DNA of 64,000 nt from Pedobacter africanus (GTDB taxonomy: Bacteria > Bacteroidota > Bacteroidia > Sphingobacteriales > Sphingobacteriaceae), in the NCBI RefSeq assembly GCF_900176535.1, contig NZ_FWXT01000001.1, positions 2,542,001 to 2,606,000 of the forward strand, written 5' to 3'. Shown one piece after another: positions 32,340-42,230 of the stretch. The position numbers were made by a program, and so were the translations under genes. The first letter of the stretch is position 1. Each line of letters begins with the position of its first letter. Below the pieces are notes generated by a model. That model saw only the letters and a list, made by a program, of their open reading frames with translations, was not told the DNA's origin and searched no databases.

Positions 32340-32978
32340 ATGAAGTATTTGCTGACCGTCATATTGTTCCTCTTAGTTTCTTCTGTATTTGCACAGCATA
32401 CTACAGAGAAGCCTTTGATCCAATTCACCGGTATCATTAACGATGTGGACAGTAATACTGCAGTTTCTTATGTGACGGTTACCAATTTAACGAATAAAGG
32501 GCAGCGATACGCGGCCAATTACAAAGGTTATTTTTCTTTTATTGCTCATCCTGGCGATACCATTCTGTTTACGGCGATTGGTTACCGGGATGTTTTAATG
32601 AATATTCCTGCAGACATCAAGGACAGTAAATATACCGCGATGGTGAAGATGAAAGCGGAAATTGTAAACCTGCCCACTGTACGTGTTTACCCATGGGCTA
32701 CGGTGGAGGAGTTTACAAGAGATTTCATGTCGATGAGAATTGCCGATGACGATTATGTGATCGCTGCCAGGAACCTTTCACCGGAGAGCCTTAGCGGGTT
32801 GATTCAGACCTTGCCTAGGGACGGCGGGGAGATCCAGAGCATCAATAATCGTTTGAACCACGACCGGGCGCTGAACAAAAACATGGTCCAGACCAATCCA
32901 CTTTTAAACCCTTTCGCATGGGGCAAACTCATGCAATCTATTTTTAAGGGGGATAAAATCAGAAGCGAAAGCAATTAA
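32340..32978 (+). CDS. Exported carboxypeptidase-regulatory-like domain protein
   Basis: 212 residues. Signal peptide MKYLLTVILFLLVSSVFAQ, then one beta-sandwich domain of the carboxypeptidase D regulatory-like type (FTGIINDVDSNTAVSYVTV, NYKGYFSFIAHPGDTILFTAIGY), then a 100-residue C-terminal part of unknown fold with VRVYPWATVEEFTRDFM. The same sandwich begins SusC-type receptors, but there is no plug or barrel here. Probably periplasmic or surface-anchored. Similar domain order in the gene at 60340-61092. Role unknown. It is convergent with def. Confidence 0.75.
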   Translation: MKYLLTVILFLLVSSVFAQHTTEKPLIQFTGIINDVDSNTAVSYVTVTNLTNKGQRYAANYKGYFSFIAHPGDTILFTAIGYRDVLMNIPADIKDSKYTAMVKMKAEIVNLPTVRVYPWATVEEFTRDFMSMRIADDDYVIAARNLSPESLSGLIQTLPRDGGEIQSINNRLNHDRALNKNMVQTNPLLNPFAWGKLMQSIFKGDKIRSESN

Positions 32979-32984
32979 AAGCGC

Positions 32985-33545
32985 TTAACGCCTTTTGCTT
33001 TGCTGCGGGAATCGCATTTTATAATCAGCCTTTACGTTTCCTTTAGATATGGCATCCAGCTTGCTTTTTAGCATTCTTTTACGCAACAGGCTTAGGGTAT
33101 CTGTAAACAGCTTGCCTTCAATATGGTCATATTCGTGCTGTATTACACGCGCCGGCATTCCTGTTACTTCCTCTTCTTTAAGGTTCCAGTGCTCATCGTA
33201 GTACCTGATGCGGATATTTGGTTTGCGCATCACATCCTCCCTGATGTCGGGAATGCTCAGGCAGCCTTCATTGAAAGCCCAGGGCTCGCCGGTTTCTTCC
33301 AGGATCTCGGCATTGATGAAAACTTTTTTGAACTTATCTTTATCGTCCTCATCGGCTCCGGTGTCTACAATAAACAGGCGTATGGGCAAGCCAATTTGCG
33401 GGGCCGCAAGACCTACGCCATGCGCATTGTACATGGTCTCGAACATGTTGCTGATCAGCTGATCCAGCTCCGGATAGTTTTGCTCAATTGGCGTGCATAC
33501 TTTTTTTAAGACCGGATCTCCGTAGGCTATAATGGGTAACTTCAT
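32985..33545 (-). CDS. def: Peptide deformylase
   Basis: Removes the formyl group from the starting methionine of new proteins; about 186 residues. The three metal-enzyme motifs are GVGLAAPQIG, EGCLSIPDIRE with the cysteine ligand, and QHEYDHIEG (HExxH). The ATG at 33545 (MKLPIIAYGDP) is chosen because the five upstream codons cover the -7 box and are not family-like. That box (TACTTTTG) ends 5 bases before the start, so the message may be leaderless although the M16 gene lies just upstream on the same strand. Confidence 0.95.
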   Translation of the reverse strand: MKLPIIAYGDPVLKKVCTPIEQNYPELDQLISNMFETMYNAHGVGLAAPQIGLPIRLFIVDTGADEDDKDKFKKVFINAEILEETGEPWAFNEGCLSIPDIREDVMRKPNIRIRYYDEHWNLKEEEVTGMPARVIQHEYDHIEGKLFTDTLSLLRKRMLKSKLDAISKGNVKADYKMRFPQQSKRR

Positions 33546-33549
33546 GGTA

Positions 33550-33557
33550 CAAAAGTA
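33550..33557 (-). promoter_or_regulatory. -7 box adjacent to def start
   Basis: Minus-strand TACTTTTG, perfect TAnnTTTG, ending 5 bases before the def ATG and lying in the 18-base gap after the M16 gene. Confidence 0.4.
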
Positions 33558-33563
33558 CAAATA

Positions 33564-34793
33564 TTACCCTAAAGGATAAAAAGTTAGCGAAGTAAGATTA
33601 CTTTCATCCAATATTTCATTTGCAATATTCGCCATGTCGGTAGTGCTAACGGCCTGGATTTTCCCAAATATGGTTTGCAGATCGTCTATCCTGTCATAGT
33701 CCAGCAGGCTTTTGGCCATGGCGATGATCAGTCCAATACGGTTTTCTTCCCCAAGGGCAATTTGTCCGATAAACTTATTTTTTGCCTTTTGCAGCTGGAT
33801 TTCAGTCAAAGGATTTTGCTTTATTTTTTTAAATTCCTTCAGTATGAGCGACCGGGCCTTGCTTACTTTTTCCTTATCTGTACCAAAATAAAGGCTGAAG
33901 ATCCCGGTATCGCTTAGGGGGCTGTAGCTACTTTCAATGGTATAGGCAATCCCATATTTTTCCCTGATCTGCAGGTTTAGGATCGAGCTCATCCCCGTTC
34001 CTCCCAATAAATTGTTTAGCAGGAGTAAGCCCGTTTTGTAAGGATGGTGCAGGGAATAGGCCTGCATGCCCATCATAACATGTGCCTGTTGAATAGGTTT
34101 GCTGAAAGTTTTTGCAACTGCAATTGTTTGCCGGGGAGCAAGCCTGGTGTGGCTGTACAGGTTCGCAGGAATTTCCGAATAATATTTTGCCCCGGTTTTA
34201 ACAACCTTGCTCAATGGATAATTACCCAGTACAGCAATCACGATTTTATCGGTATGATAGTTGTCTTTAATAAACTGAAGAATGTCTTTTTTCGTGATGT
34301 TAGAAACGCTATCTACCGTTCCAAGGATATTTCTCCCCATAGGATGACCTGCAAAGACCAGATCTTCAAAATCATCATAAATGGCTTCCTCTGGTTGATC
34401 CAGATAGGAGGCAATCTCATCCAGCACTACACTTTTCTCTTTCTCCATTTCATCTTCAGGAAAAACAGAGTGAAATACAATGTCGTTAAATAACTCCAGT
34501 GTCCTGTCTAAATACGGATTAAGGAAAGAGGCGTGTATGCAGGTATATTCTTTGGTTGTATAGGCATTTAAATCTGCCCCAACACTTTCCAGCCGGTTTA
34601 ATATCTGGGTGGTATTCCGCTTTTCGGTGCGTTTGAAGATCAGGTGCTCAATAAAATGGGCAAGGCCGGCCTGGTACTCCTTTTCATCTCTGGATCCGCT
34701 GTTGATGATGATACAGGCATGAGATATGGCCGATGCGGCAGGCACATGAAGCAGGCGGATGCCGTTTGGCAAGGTATGAACGTTGTATTCCAT
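33564..34793 (-). CDS. M16 family zinc peptidase
   Basis: About 409 residues, a single-chain M16B processing-peptidase-like protein. The inverted zinc motif HFIEH lies at residues 46-50 (ligands H46, H50, catalytic E49) with the downstream glutamate region KEKSVVLDEI. Two homologous halves of about 200 residues are visible; the second (from about 190) lacks the zinc motif, as usual. No signal peptide, so cytosolic. The ATG at 34793 is the family start (MEYNVHTLPNGIRLL); six upstream codons are dropped. A TACCTTTG box ends 8 bases before it. Peptide substrates unknown. Confidence 0.92.
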   Translation of the reverse strand: MEYNVHTLPNGIRLLHVPAASAISHACIIINSGSRDEKEYQAGLAHFIEHLIFKRTEKRNTTQILNRLESVGADLNAYTTKEYTCIHASFLNPYLDRTLELFNDIVFHSVFPEDEMEKEKSVVLDEIASYLDQPEEAIYDDFEDLVFAGHPMGRNILGTVDSVSNITKKDILQFIKDNYHTDKIVIAVLGNYPLSKVVKTGAKYYSEIPANLYSHTRLAPRQTIAVAKTFSKPIQQAHVMMGMQAYSLHHPYKTGLLLLNNLLGGTGMSSILNLQIREKYGIAYTIESSYSPLSDTGIFSLYFGTDKEKVSKARSLILKEFKKIKQNPLTEIQLQKAKNKFIGQIALGEENRIGLIIAMAKSLLDYDRIDDLQTIFGKIQAVSTTDMANIANEILDESNLTSLTFYPLG

Positions 34794-34800
34794 TAAAGGG

Positions 34801-34808
34801 CAAAGGTA
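34801..34808 (-). promoter_or_regulatory. -7 box just upstream of the M16 gene
   Basis: Minus-strand TACCTTTG, perfect TAnnTTTG, ending 8 bases before the ATG. The predicted leader is only a few bases. Confidence 0.4.
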
Positions 34809-34919
34809 CATAGAAATATATCATGGCATTATAATTTTATTTGAACTGTCAATTTGACAACAAATGCAGTTTGGAATAGGCATTGATAGGGCTTTATGTA
34901 CTTAAAAATGAGTTATTAT

Positions 34920-36809
34920 ATGAGCATAGAAGAAAAAGGAACGATATCCATTCACACGGAGAATATTTTCCCGATCATCAAGAAATTCCTGTATTCAGAC
35001 AACGAGATCTTTTTAAGAGAGCTTGTATCCAATGCCGTTGATGCGGTACAAAAGATTAAACGCCTGGCCGCTTTGGGTCAGTATAACGGCGAGTTGGGCA
35101 ACCCCTTGGTGGAAGTTTCCGTAGATGAAGAGAAAAAGACGATTACCATAACCGATAATGGTTTGGGCATGACTGCCGAAGAAATAAAAAAATACATCAA
35201 TCAGGTTGCTTTTTCGGGAGCAAGCGAGTTTGTAGAGAAGTTTAAAGATGCAAAGGATGCCAATGAGATCATCGGTAAATTTGGTCTGGGCTTTTATTCT
35301 GCGTTTATGGTGGCCGACCTGGTTGAAATCCAGACGCTTTCTTACCAGGAAGGTGCTGAGCCCGCCCGCTGGGTTTGCGACGGCAGTACCGAATTCGAAA
35401 TTACCGCAGGCAACAGGACCAGCAGAGGAACGGAGATTACTTTACATATCAATGCAGAATCTGAAGAATTTCTGAGTAAGCACAAACTGGAAGAGATTTT
35501 AGACAAATACGGAAAGTTCCTGCCTGTTCCGATTAAGTTTGGCACCAAAACCATACAAGAGCCTGATGGCGAAGATGAAGAAGGAAAACCAAAAACGAAG
35601 AGTGTAGAGGTAGACAACATCATCAATACCACCAATCCGATCTGGACCAAAGCGCCTGCAGATTTGTCAGATGAAGATTACCTGGATTTCTACAAACAGC
35701 TTTATCCTTTTTCAGAGGAACCTTTATTCTGGATCCATTTGAATGTAGATTATCCGTTTAACCTTACCGGTGTATTGTACTTCCCTAAAGTGAAGAACGA
35801 CTTTGATCTGCAGCGCAATAAAATTAAGCTGTTCTCCAGACAGGTGTTTATTACAGATGAGGTAAAAGACATCGTACCTGAATTTTTGATGCTTCTGCAT
35901 GGGGTAATTGATTCGCCAGACATTCCGTTGAACGTTTCAAGAAGCTTTTTACAGGCTGATGGAAATGTTAAAAAGATCAACAGCTACATTACCAAAAAAG
36001 TTGCGGATAAATTGCAGGAGCTCTTCAACAAAGACCGCAAAGGTTATGAAGAAAAATGGAATGATATCGGGCTTTTTGTGAAATACGGAATGGTAAGTGA
36101 AGAGAAGTTTTATGAGAAAGCTAAAGATTTTGCCTTACTGACCAACACCAAAGAAGAACACTTTACGTTGGATGAATACCGTGATAAGGTAAAAGATATT
36201 CAAACCGACAAGAACGGCCAGCTGGTGTACATTTACGCCAACGATCCTGCCAAACAGGACAGCTTTATCCAGTCTGCCAATAAACTGGATTACGATGTGT
36301 TGCTGATGAACTCTCCGATTGACAACCACTTTGTAAATCATCTGGAGCAGAAACTGGAAAAGACTTCCTTGAAACGTGTGGATTCCAGTGTAGCCAGCAA
36401 GCTGATTGAGAAAGACGATAATGTTGAGTCTGTTTTGACAGAGGAGCAATCTAAAAAAGTGGCGGCCATTTTTGACAAAGCCATTAACAAGCCGGGCTAC
36501 CATGTGGAAATTGTTGGTCTGAACCCGGAAGAACTGCCGGTAACCGTTACTATGGACGAGTTTATGCGCAGGATGAAAGACATGGCCGCTATGGGTGGCG
36601 GAATGGGCTTTTATGGCAACATGCCAGACAGCTATAAGGTAGCCATCAATGGAAACCATAAGCTGATCGGAAAGATCATAGCAACCGATAGCGAAGAGGA
36701 GCAGGGCTTATTGGCCAAACAGGCAGTAGACCTGGCGCTGCTGGCGCAGGGAATGCTGACTGGTGCAGACCTGACTGCTTTTGTAAGCAGAAGTGTAGCG
36801 TTGATTTAA
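34920..36809 (+). CDS. htpG: Molecular chaperone HtpG (Hsp90)
   Basis: About 629 residues. The GHKL ATPase domain shows HTENIFPIIKKFLYSDNE, LRELVSNAVDA, ITDNGLGM, IGKFGLGFYSAFMVAD and RGTEITLHI; the middle domain has the catalytic arginine loop near FDLQRNKIKLFSRQVFI, and the dimer domain follows. The ATG at 34920 (MSIEEKGTISIHT) is the best start, though two others lie 4 and 8 codons upstream. A charged EDEEGKPKTK insert occurs around residue 220. Followed by a strong terminator before the ECF sigma gene. Confidence 0.96.
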   Translation: MSIEEKGTISIHTENIFPIIKKFLYSDNEIFLRELVSNAVDAVQKIKRLAALGQYNGELGNPLVEVSVDEEKKTITITDNGLGMTAEEIKKYINQVAFSGASEFVEKFKDAKDANEIIGKFGLGFYSAFMVADLVEIQTLSYQEGAEPARWVCDGSTEFEITAGNRTSRGTEITLHINAESEEFLSKHKLEEILDKYGKFLPVPIKFGTKTIQEPDGEDEEGKPKTKSVEVDNIINTTNPIWTKAPADLSDEDYLDFYKQLYPFSEEPLFWIHLNVDYPFNLTGVLYFPKVKNDFDLQRNKIKLFSRQVFITDEVKDIVPEFLMLLHGVIDSPDIPLNVSRSFLQADGNVKKINSYITKKVADKLQELFNKDRKGYEEKWNDIGLFVKYGMVSEEKFYEKAKDFALLTNTKEEHFTLDEYRDKVKDIQTDKNGQLVYIYANDPAKQDSFIQSANKLDYDVLLMNSPIDNHFVNHLEQKLEKTSLKRVDSSVASKLIEKDDNVESVLTEEQSKKVAAIFDKAINKPGYHVEIVGLNPEELPVTVTMDEFMRRMKDMAAMGGGMGFYGNMPDSYKVAINGNHKLIGKIIATDSEEEQGLLAKQAVDLALLAQGMLTGADLTAFVSRSVALI

Positions 36810-36830
36810 GTTCAGCTTTCTGAAGCTTGT

Positions 36831-36862
36831 AAAAAGGCCCGGCATTTGCCGGGCCTTTTTTG
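36831..36862 (+). terminator. Intrinsic terminator of htpG
   Basis: AAAAAGGCCCGGCA and TGCCGGGCCTTTTT form a 14-bp stem (the innermost pair strained by the short TT loop), followed by more T. It isolates the next operon. Confidence 0.92.
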
Positions 36863-36864
36863 TA

Positions 36865-36872
36865 TATTTTTG
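36865..36872 (+). promoter_or_regulatory. Possible -7 box for the ECF sigma gene
   Basis: TATTTTTG matches TAnnTTTG and would give a leader of about 25 bases to the ATG at 36901. It directly follows the htpG terminator T run, so base composition may explain it. Confidence 0.35.
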
Positions 36873-36900
36873 TATTCTTGTAAATCGGGAATATTATATC

Positions 36901-37413
36901 ATGTACCAGCAGTTTGAACAACTTTTTCGGGAACATTATCAGACGTTGTGTTATTATGCCAATATCGTTACCAGAGATATGGAAGCTGCAGAAGACATTG
37001 TTCAGGATGTTTTTGTGAAATGCTGGGCAGCTATCCAGAACGATCATCTGGAGATTCAGCAGGAACATTATTTATATCGCTCAGTAAAAAATGCTGCTTT
37101 GAATTATGTTAAGGCACAGAAGGTAAGGAAAAATTATGCAGATGATTATGAATCTACGCACTCAGAAGCAGATGCAGGAAATGATTCCATGATCGCTGCA
37201 GAAACCCGGAGTCGCATTATGGAGGCAATTGATAGCTTACCCCCGCAATGCCGAAAAGTTTTTTTGCTTTGTGTACTGGAAGATAAAAGTTACAAAGAAG
37301 CTGCGGAGCAGCTGGGCATTTCTGTCAATACCGTCAAAACCCAAATGACCAAGGCCTTTGCTACACTGAGGCCCAAGTTGAAGGATTTAACTTTTCTTGT
37401 TTTCTTTCTTTAA
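36901..37413 (+). CDS. ECF RNA polymerase sigma factor (FecI-like)
   Basis: 170 residues, of the type expanded in Bacteroidota. Region 2 has LFREHYQTLCYYANIVT and AAEDIVQDVFVKCWA; region 4 has LPPQCRKVFLLCVLEDKSYKE and AAEQLGISVNTVKTQM, a clear HTH. It should be held by the FecR protein encoded next and released when the STN-type SusC receptor is loaded, then drive transcription of the uptake genes. First gene of a six-gene locus running to 45980. Confidence 0.93.
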   Translation: MYQQFEQLFREHYQTLCYYANIVTRDMEAAEDIVQDVFVKCWAAIQNDHLEIQQEHYLYRSVKNAALNYVKAQKVRKNYADDYESTHSEADAGNDSMIAAETRSRIMEAIDSLPPQCRKVFLLCVLEDKSYKEAAEQLGISVNTVKTQMTKAFATLRPKLKDLTFLVFFL

Positions 37414-37488
37414 ATAGCAAAAAGAAAAAAAGATAAAAATTCAAATCAGACATCACCCTTTTTTTCTGTTGAGTTGTCATGGTGGTAT

Positions 37489-38685
37489 ATGGAGGAGATG
37501 AACACTCACGACAAGAAAGAAATACAAGAACTAATGGTAAGGAGCATTACCTCGGGGGAATTGAACCCTGGGGAGCAGGCTAAGCTTAACTCCTGGTTGT
37601 TGCTGGATGCAAAAAATCAGCAGGAGTATAATGACCTTATTGCTGTTAAAAACCTCTTTGCACATAAAGGATTGAAAAGACCTGATGTTGATGCAGGATG
37701 GGAAAACGTTAGGCAACGCATCTCAGAAGGGTCTATCCAGGTGATTTCTTCGGCAAGACCATTCTCCTGGCTCAGGTATGCTGCTGCTGTAGTTATGCTG
37801 GTTGCAGTAGGACTTACAGTTTATTTGTCGAATAGAACAAAGGAGCAAGCAACACTAATGGCGCAGGTTATACAACCGGGCGGGAACAGGGCTGAATTGA
37901 TACTGCCTGATGGAAAAAGACTGAGTTTACAGAATAAATTGACCATTGATATTTCGGGAGAAAAGAATAGTCCGATCGCAACAAATAAAGGAAATGTGCT
38001 GATCTATAATTCAACCTTTGGGCAACAAGGTTTTCACCGGCTCGTTGTGCCAGAAGGAGGGCAATACGAAATTATCTTGCCGGATAAAAGCCATGTATGG
38101 GTCAACTCTGGTTCTGAATTGACGTATAAAGTAGACTTTAGCAGCGCCGCTATCCGTGAAATCAAACTGACAGGAGAAGCTTACTTTAAAGTTGCGAAGG
38201 ATAAAAAGCACCCTTTTATTGTTAAAACGGAACATATGGATGTTGAAGCTGTGGGGACGGCGTTTAATGTAGCTGCCTATAAGGGGGCAAAATACGCTGA
38301 GGCAACTTTGGTAGAGGGGATTGTGAACGTAAGCGACCGCCAGGGGAACAAACAACGGATGCTCGCAGGGTCTAAAATCAGAATAGAAAGTAAAAAGCCG
38401 AATGTGTTGCCTGCCCTTCAGAAAACTGTATCGGTATATGGGGATTATGCCTGGAAGGATGGTGTATTTGTTTTTGATAATATGCCATTGGTGCAAATCA
38501 TGGAACGAATGAGTCGATGGTATAACATCAAAATCATATTTACAAACACTGAAGCAAAACAGTTGCGTTTTACGGGCTCAATAGAGAAAGACAAAACATT
38601 AAACACCGCGCTTAAACTGATTGGCACATCTACAAACGTAAAGTTTGAAATCAAAAACGAAACACTGTACATCACTAAACCTTAA
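37489..38685 (+). CDS. FecR-family anti-sigma factor
   Basis: About 398 residues. Cytosolic N-terminal sigma-binding part (about 1-90), one membrane segment (LRYAAAVVMLVAVGLTVYL), a FecR domain with VVPEGGQYEIILPDKSHVWVN and VEAVGTAFNVAAY, and a C-terminal DUF4974-type domain (FDNMPLVQIMERMSRWYNI, then NTALKLIGTSTNVKFEI) that contacts the receptor's STN domain in the family model. Starts at 37489 or 37498 are both possible; a TTG at 37474 is less likely. Converts periplasmic signal from SusC into control of the upstream sigma factor. Confidence 0.9.
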   Translation: MEEMNTHDKKEIQELMVRSITSGELNPGEQAKLNSWLLLDAKNQQEYNDLIAVKNLFAHKGLKRPDVDAGWENVRQRISEGSIQVISSARPFSWLRYAAAVVMLVAVGLTVYLSNRTKEQATLMAQVIQPGGNRAELILPDGKRLSLQNKLTIDISGEKNSPIATNKGNVLIYNSTFGQQGFHRLVVPEGGQYEIILPDKSHVWVNSGSELTYKVDFSSAAIREIKLTGEAYFKVAKDKKHPFIVKTEHMDVEAVGTAFNVAAYKGAKYAEATLVEGIVNVSDRQGNKQRMLAGSKIRIESKKPNVLPALQKTVSVYGDYAWKDGVFVFDNMPLVQIMERMSRWYNIKIIFTNTEAKQLRFTGSIEKDKTLNTALKLIGTSTNVKFEIKNETLYITKP

Positions 38686-38709
38686 TAACAATCAACTAAC
38701 CTTTAATTT

Positions 38710-41700
38710 ATGAACCAAACTTTTACTAAAAGCGGTCGTAAGCGCCGCCTGTCAAAATTGGTCAGGGCTTTCTTCCTGATCTACCTCAGTTTTATATGCT
38801 GTCTTCCGGCTGGGGCCTTTGCCCAGTCAGGCCGATTTACCATTTCTGCTAAGCAAGTTAGCTTAAGCGAAGTATTCAAAATGATGAAGACCCAACAAAA
38901 AGGGCTGGATTTCTTTTATAGTAACAATGAATTTGACGCCTCAATAAAAGTAGATGTAAATGTTTCGAACGTTTCATTGGACGAACTGATGAACATTCTA
39001 TTGCCGGAACAGTACGGATATCAATTGATAGACAACAAGCTTGTCATCAGACCTCGTACAGCTACAAAAGCTGCGGTAGAGCAAAAACAAGATGAGCAGA
39101 TATCAGGAGTTGTCAGGGACAAATCCGGACAGGTGTTACCTGGTGTAATTGTTAAAGCAGTTGGATCCAAAAGCACAGCAATTACTGATGTAAACGGCAG
39201 ATACACGATTCATGTTCACGGCAACGATGTACTGGTTTTTAGCTACATTGGTTTCGAAAAACAGGAGCAGCGTGTAAATGGCAGAGCGGTACTTGATGTT
39301 GTATTAGCAGAGGATGTTGCGGCTTTAAAAGAGGTTGTTGTAACAGGGTATCAGACGCTGCAGAAAAAAAACACGCCAGGATCTACAGGCGTAATCACAA
39401 GCCAGGAAATAGAACAAAATAACAACCGGTCTTTGAACAGACTGCTAGAGGGGGCGGTACCTGGACTTAGTATTTACAAAGACGCAAAAGGCCTGGATGA
39501 CCTTAGAATACGAGGGGGCAGCTCTCTACGTGCAGGAACCCAGCCTCTGTTGGTGGTAGATGGTTTTGTTACCACTATTCTTCCCAATATTAATGAAATT
39601 GAAAATATTACTGTTTTAAAAGACGCCTCGGCCTCAGCAATATGGGGGTCTCAGGCATCCAATGGTGTGATTGTACTCACCACAAAAAAAGGTAAAGAAG
39701 GCAAATTGAAAATCAATTATTCAGGGAATATTAGAATCGCGAACCGGCCTGATTACAATGAACTTAGACGAGCTGATGCTCCAACATTGATTGATTATCA
39801 GAAAGAACAGTATGATAAAGGATATATAATTGCACCTATTTTTGATGGTTCTAAATCGGGTTATTCCCAATCTATAGGTATTTTCAACGATTATGACCGA
39901 AAGGATATCACCCTGGCACAGCGTGATGAGAGGCTTGCCGCTTTGGCAGGCTTGTCCAACAGAGAACAGATCGACAATTTGTTGTTACGTCCTGCGGCCA
40001 ATCAAAGCCATTACCTGTCTTTTTCAGGAGGAGCAGATAGAATGAAGTATTTTTTATCTGCAAACTATCAGTCTAACCTTGGTGGGGCAAAGCGGAACAA
40101 ATCTGATGTGATGACGATAAACTCCCGTAATACATTTTCCCTGGCCAGCTTTGTAGACCTGAGAACAGATCTGTCGGCTACTTATTCTTCCGGAAGAAGC
40201 GGTTATTCAGATGTGGAAGGAAACATCCGGAGGTTATTACCTTATCAAATGTTGAAAGATGCTCAGGGCAATTATGTTTACGACTATATAAATTTTAACA
40301 AAGTTGAAAACGACAGGCTCAAAGGACTCGGCTATCTGGATAATGGTTTTAACCTGCTTCAGGAAAATGAAGAGTCAAATAATACAAGCAAAGGCTGGGG
40401 GCTGAAAACCAGGTTAGGTGTTGATTGGAAAATCATTCAGGGATTAAGCTTGTCGAATGATTTTATTTATGAGCGGACCACCAATACCCTGAGAAACCTG
40501 TATGGGGAAAAAGGTTATGATGCGCGCACGCTGATCAATCGTCTCACATCTGTTGATGTTGCAAATAAACTAGTCTTTAATATACCAAAAGGCGATATTT
40601 TGGATTTAAGCATTGGAACATATAACAATTATGCGTTCCGTAACCAGCTCAATTATGTAAATACGTTTGACAAAAAACACTATGTAAATGCAATTGCCGG
40701 TTTTGATCTCCGTAAGACCGTTAACGAATCGAATAAATCACGTCGTTTGGGTTACAACGATGAACTGCTGAGTTCTCAAAATATCGACGCAAAAGTGCTG
40801 AGTTCTCCTGGAATTGTCTGGTGGGATGGTAGCCGCCAAACGTATAGTCCTGGCTCTTATGAAGGCCTGGGCTTTGTAGATAACCGGGAATATTCCTTTT
40901 ACTCGACGTTAACTTATACGTATGATGGGCGGTACAACATAGCCGGAAGTTACAGAACTGATCATTCTAACCTGTTTGGGGCAGATCCTAAATTTAAACG
41001 GACCCCTCTATGGTCTATTGGCGGTCAGTGGAATATCAGCAATGAGCATTTTTTTCAATCCAATACCATATCAAATCTTGGACTTCGGATCACTTATGGC
41101 CTGACGGGGAATTTCGACAGGAGCAGCTTGACAACGACCTATCTGGTGGCTTCCCGACTTTTTAACGCAGTGATCAATGACTATTTTGCAAGAGTAAATA
41201 CTCCTCCTAACCCTAAATTGCGCTGGGAACGGTCGCAGACTTTTAATCTTGGGACAGATATTGGGTTATTGAGTAACCGTTTTACGATGGCACTGGATTA
41301 TTACCGTAAATATAGCTATGATTTACTCGGCAGTCAGGATCTAGATCCTACAGTAGGTTTAGCAAATGCTATCATAAACGCGGCGAATATGATCAACCAT
41401 GGTGTAGAACTGAGTATCAAAGCTGGCGTGATTTCAACTGAGGATTTTAGCTGGAGCAGCAACTTTAACCTCGCCTATAATAAAAATAAGGTAACCAGTA
41501 ATAAAATTACAGACAGCAGCCCGGCAATTAACAGGCCTAACGGAGTCGTGCAATTTTTAGAAGGGTACGAGCGAGAATCAATCTGGAGTTACAAGTGGGC
41601 GGGACTGGATAACGCCGGTCGCCCTCAGGTATATGACGGAGAAGGGAATAAGATCTATGTTCCAAATGTGGGATCTTTGGTTTACAGCGGGACTGCGAGA

Positions 41701-42219
41701 CCGAAGGTCAGCGGGGGCTGGACCAACACTTTCAGGTATAAAGGTTTCGAGGCAATGGCATTCCTTGTATTCAACTATGGACATGTGATCAGAAGAGAAA
41801 TGCCAAATATGTACGGCTACGACTGGAGTGGCGCATACAACAATCAGATTGCTCAACGCTGGCGAAAACCAGGAGATGAGCAGACTACGGATATCCCTGC
41901 CATTCCCGCGTTAGTGGATTTGAGTGATAACTATTCAAGGGCAGCAACTTTATCCAGCAATAGTATTGCTGATGCTTCCTTTGTAAGACTTAGAGAAATC
42001 CAGCTTGGATATAATTTTAAGCCAGCTTTTTTAAAAGGGACTCCATTTAAAACGATAAGACTGGTAGCCCAGATGAACAATGTATATATGTTCAGAAAAA
42101 ATAAATATGGCATCGATCCGGAGGCCTTAACTGGGGCCAATTCAACTGCGAACGTAGCATCTATATATTCCCTACCAGAACCTCTTACGACAACTATCGG
42201 GCTTAATTTCGGACTTTAA
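38710..42219 (+). CDS. SusC/RagA-type TonB-dependent transporter with STN domain
   Basis: 1169 residues. Signal peptide ending AGAFAQS; an STN domain (about 42-115, FTISAKQVSLSEVFKMM and LIDNKLVIRP) marks it as a signalling transducer; then a carboxypeptidase-regulatory-like sandwich (ISGVVRDKSGQVLPGVIV); a plug with GAVPGLSIYKDAKGL, RIRGGSSLRAGTQPLLVVDG and KDASASAIWGSQASNGVI; and a large beta-barrel ending in aromatic LNFGL. With SusD it forms a lidded uptake pore powered by TonB. The STN plus neighbouring FecR/sigma genes imply that the substrate induces the locus through a trans-envelope signal. Substrate not evident: no glycoside hydrolase nearby. Confidence 0.95.
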   Translation: MNQTFTKSGRKRRLSKLVRAFFLIYLSFICCLPAGAFAQSGRFTISAKQVSLSEVFKMMKTQQKGLDFFYSNNEFDASIKVDVNVSNVSLDELMNILLPEQYGYQLIDNKLVIRPRTATKAAVEQKQDEQISGVVRDKSGQVLPGVIVKAVGSKSTAITDVNGRYTIHVHGNDVLVFSYIGFEKQEQRVNGRAVLDVVLAEDVAALKEVVVTGYQTLQKKNTPGSTGVITSQEIEQNNNRSLNRLLEGAVPGLSIYKDAKGLDDLRIRGGSSLRAGTQPLLVVDGFVTTILPNINEIENITVLKDASASAIWGSQASNGVIVLTTKKGKEGKLKINYSGNIRIANRPDYNELRRADAPTLIDYQKEQYDKGYIIAPIFDGSKSGYSQSIGIFNDYDRKDITLAQRDERLAALAGLSNREQIDNLLLRPAANQSHYLSFSGGADRMKYFLSANYQSNLGGAKRNKSDVMTINSRNTFSLASFVDLRTDLSATYSSGRSGYSDVEGNIRRLLPYQMLKDAQGNYVYDYINFNKVENDRLKGLGYLDNGFNLLQENEESNNTSKGWGLKTRLGVDWKIIQGLSLSNDFIYERTTNTLRNLYGEKGYDARTLINRLTSVDVANKLVFNIPKGDILDLSIGTYNNYAFRNQLNYVNTFDKKHYVNAIAGFDLRKTVNESNKSRRLGYNDELLSSQNIDAKVLSSPGIVWWDGSRQTYSPGSYEGLGFVDNREYSFYSTLTYTYDGRYNIAGSYRTDHSNLFGADPKFKRTPLWSIGGQWNISNEHFFQSNTISNLGLRITYGLTGNFDRSSLTTTYLVASRLFNAVINDYFARVNTPPNPKLRWERSQTFNLGTDIGLLSNRFTMALDYYRKYSYDLLGSQDLDPTVGLANAIINAANMINHGVELSIKAGVISTEDFSWSSNFNLAYNKNKVTSNKITDSSPAINRPNGVVQFLEGYERESIWSYKWAGLDNAGRPQVYDGEGNKIYVPNVGSLVYSGTARPKVSGGWTNTFRYKGFEAMAFLVFNYGHVIRREMPNMYGYDWSGAYNNQIAQRWRKPGDEQTTDIPAIPALVDLSDNYSRAATLSSNSIADASFVRLREIQLGYNFKPAFLKGTPFKTIRLVAQMNNVYMFRKNKYGIDPEALTGANSTANVASIYSLPEPLTTTIGLNFGL

Positions 42220-42230
42220 TTTATACAGAT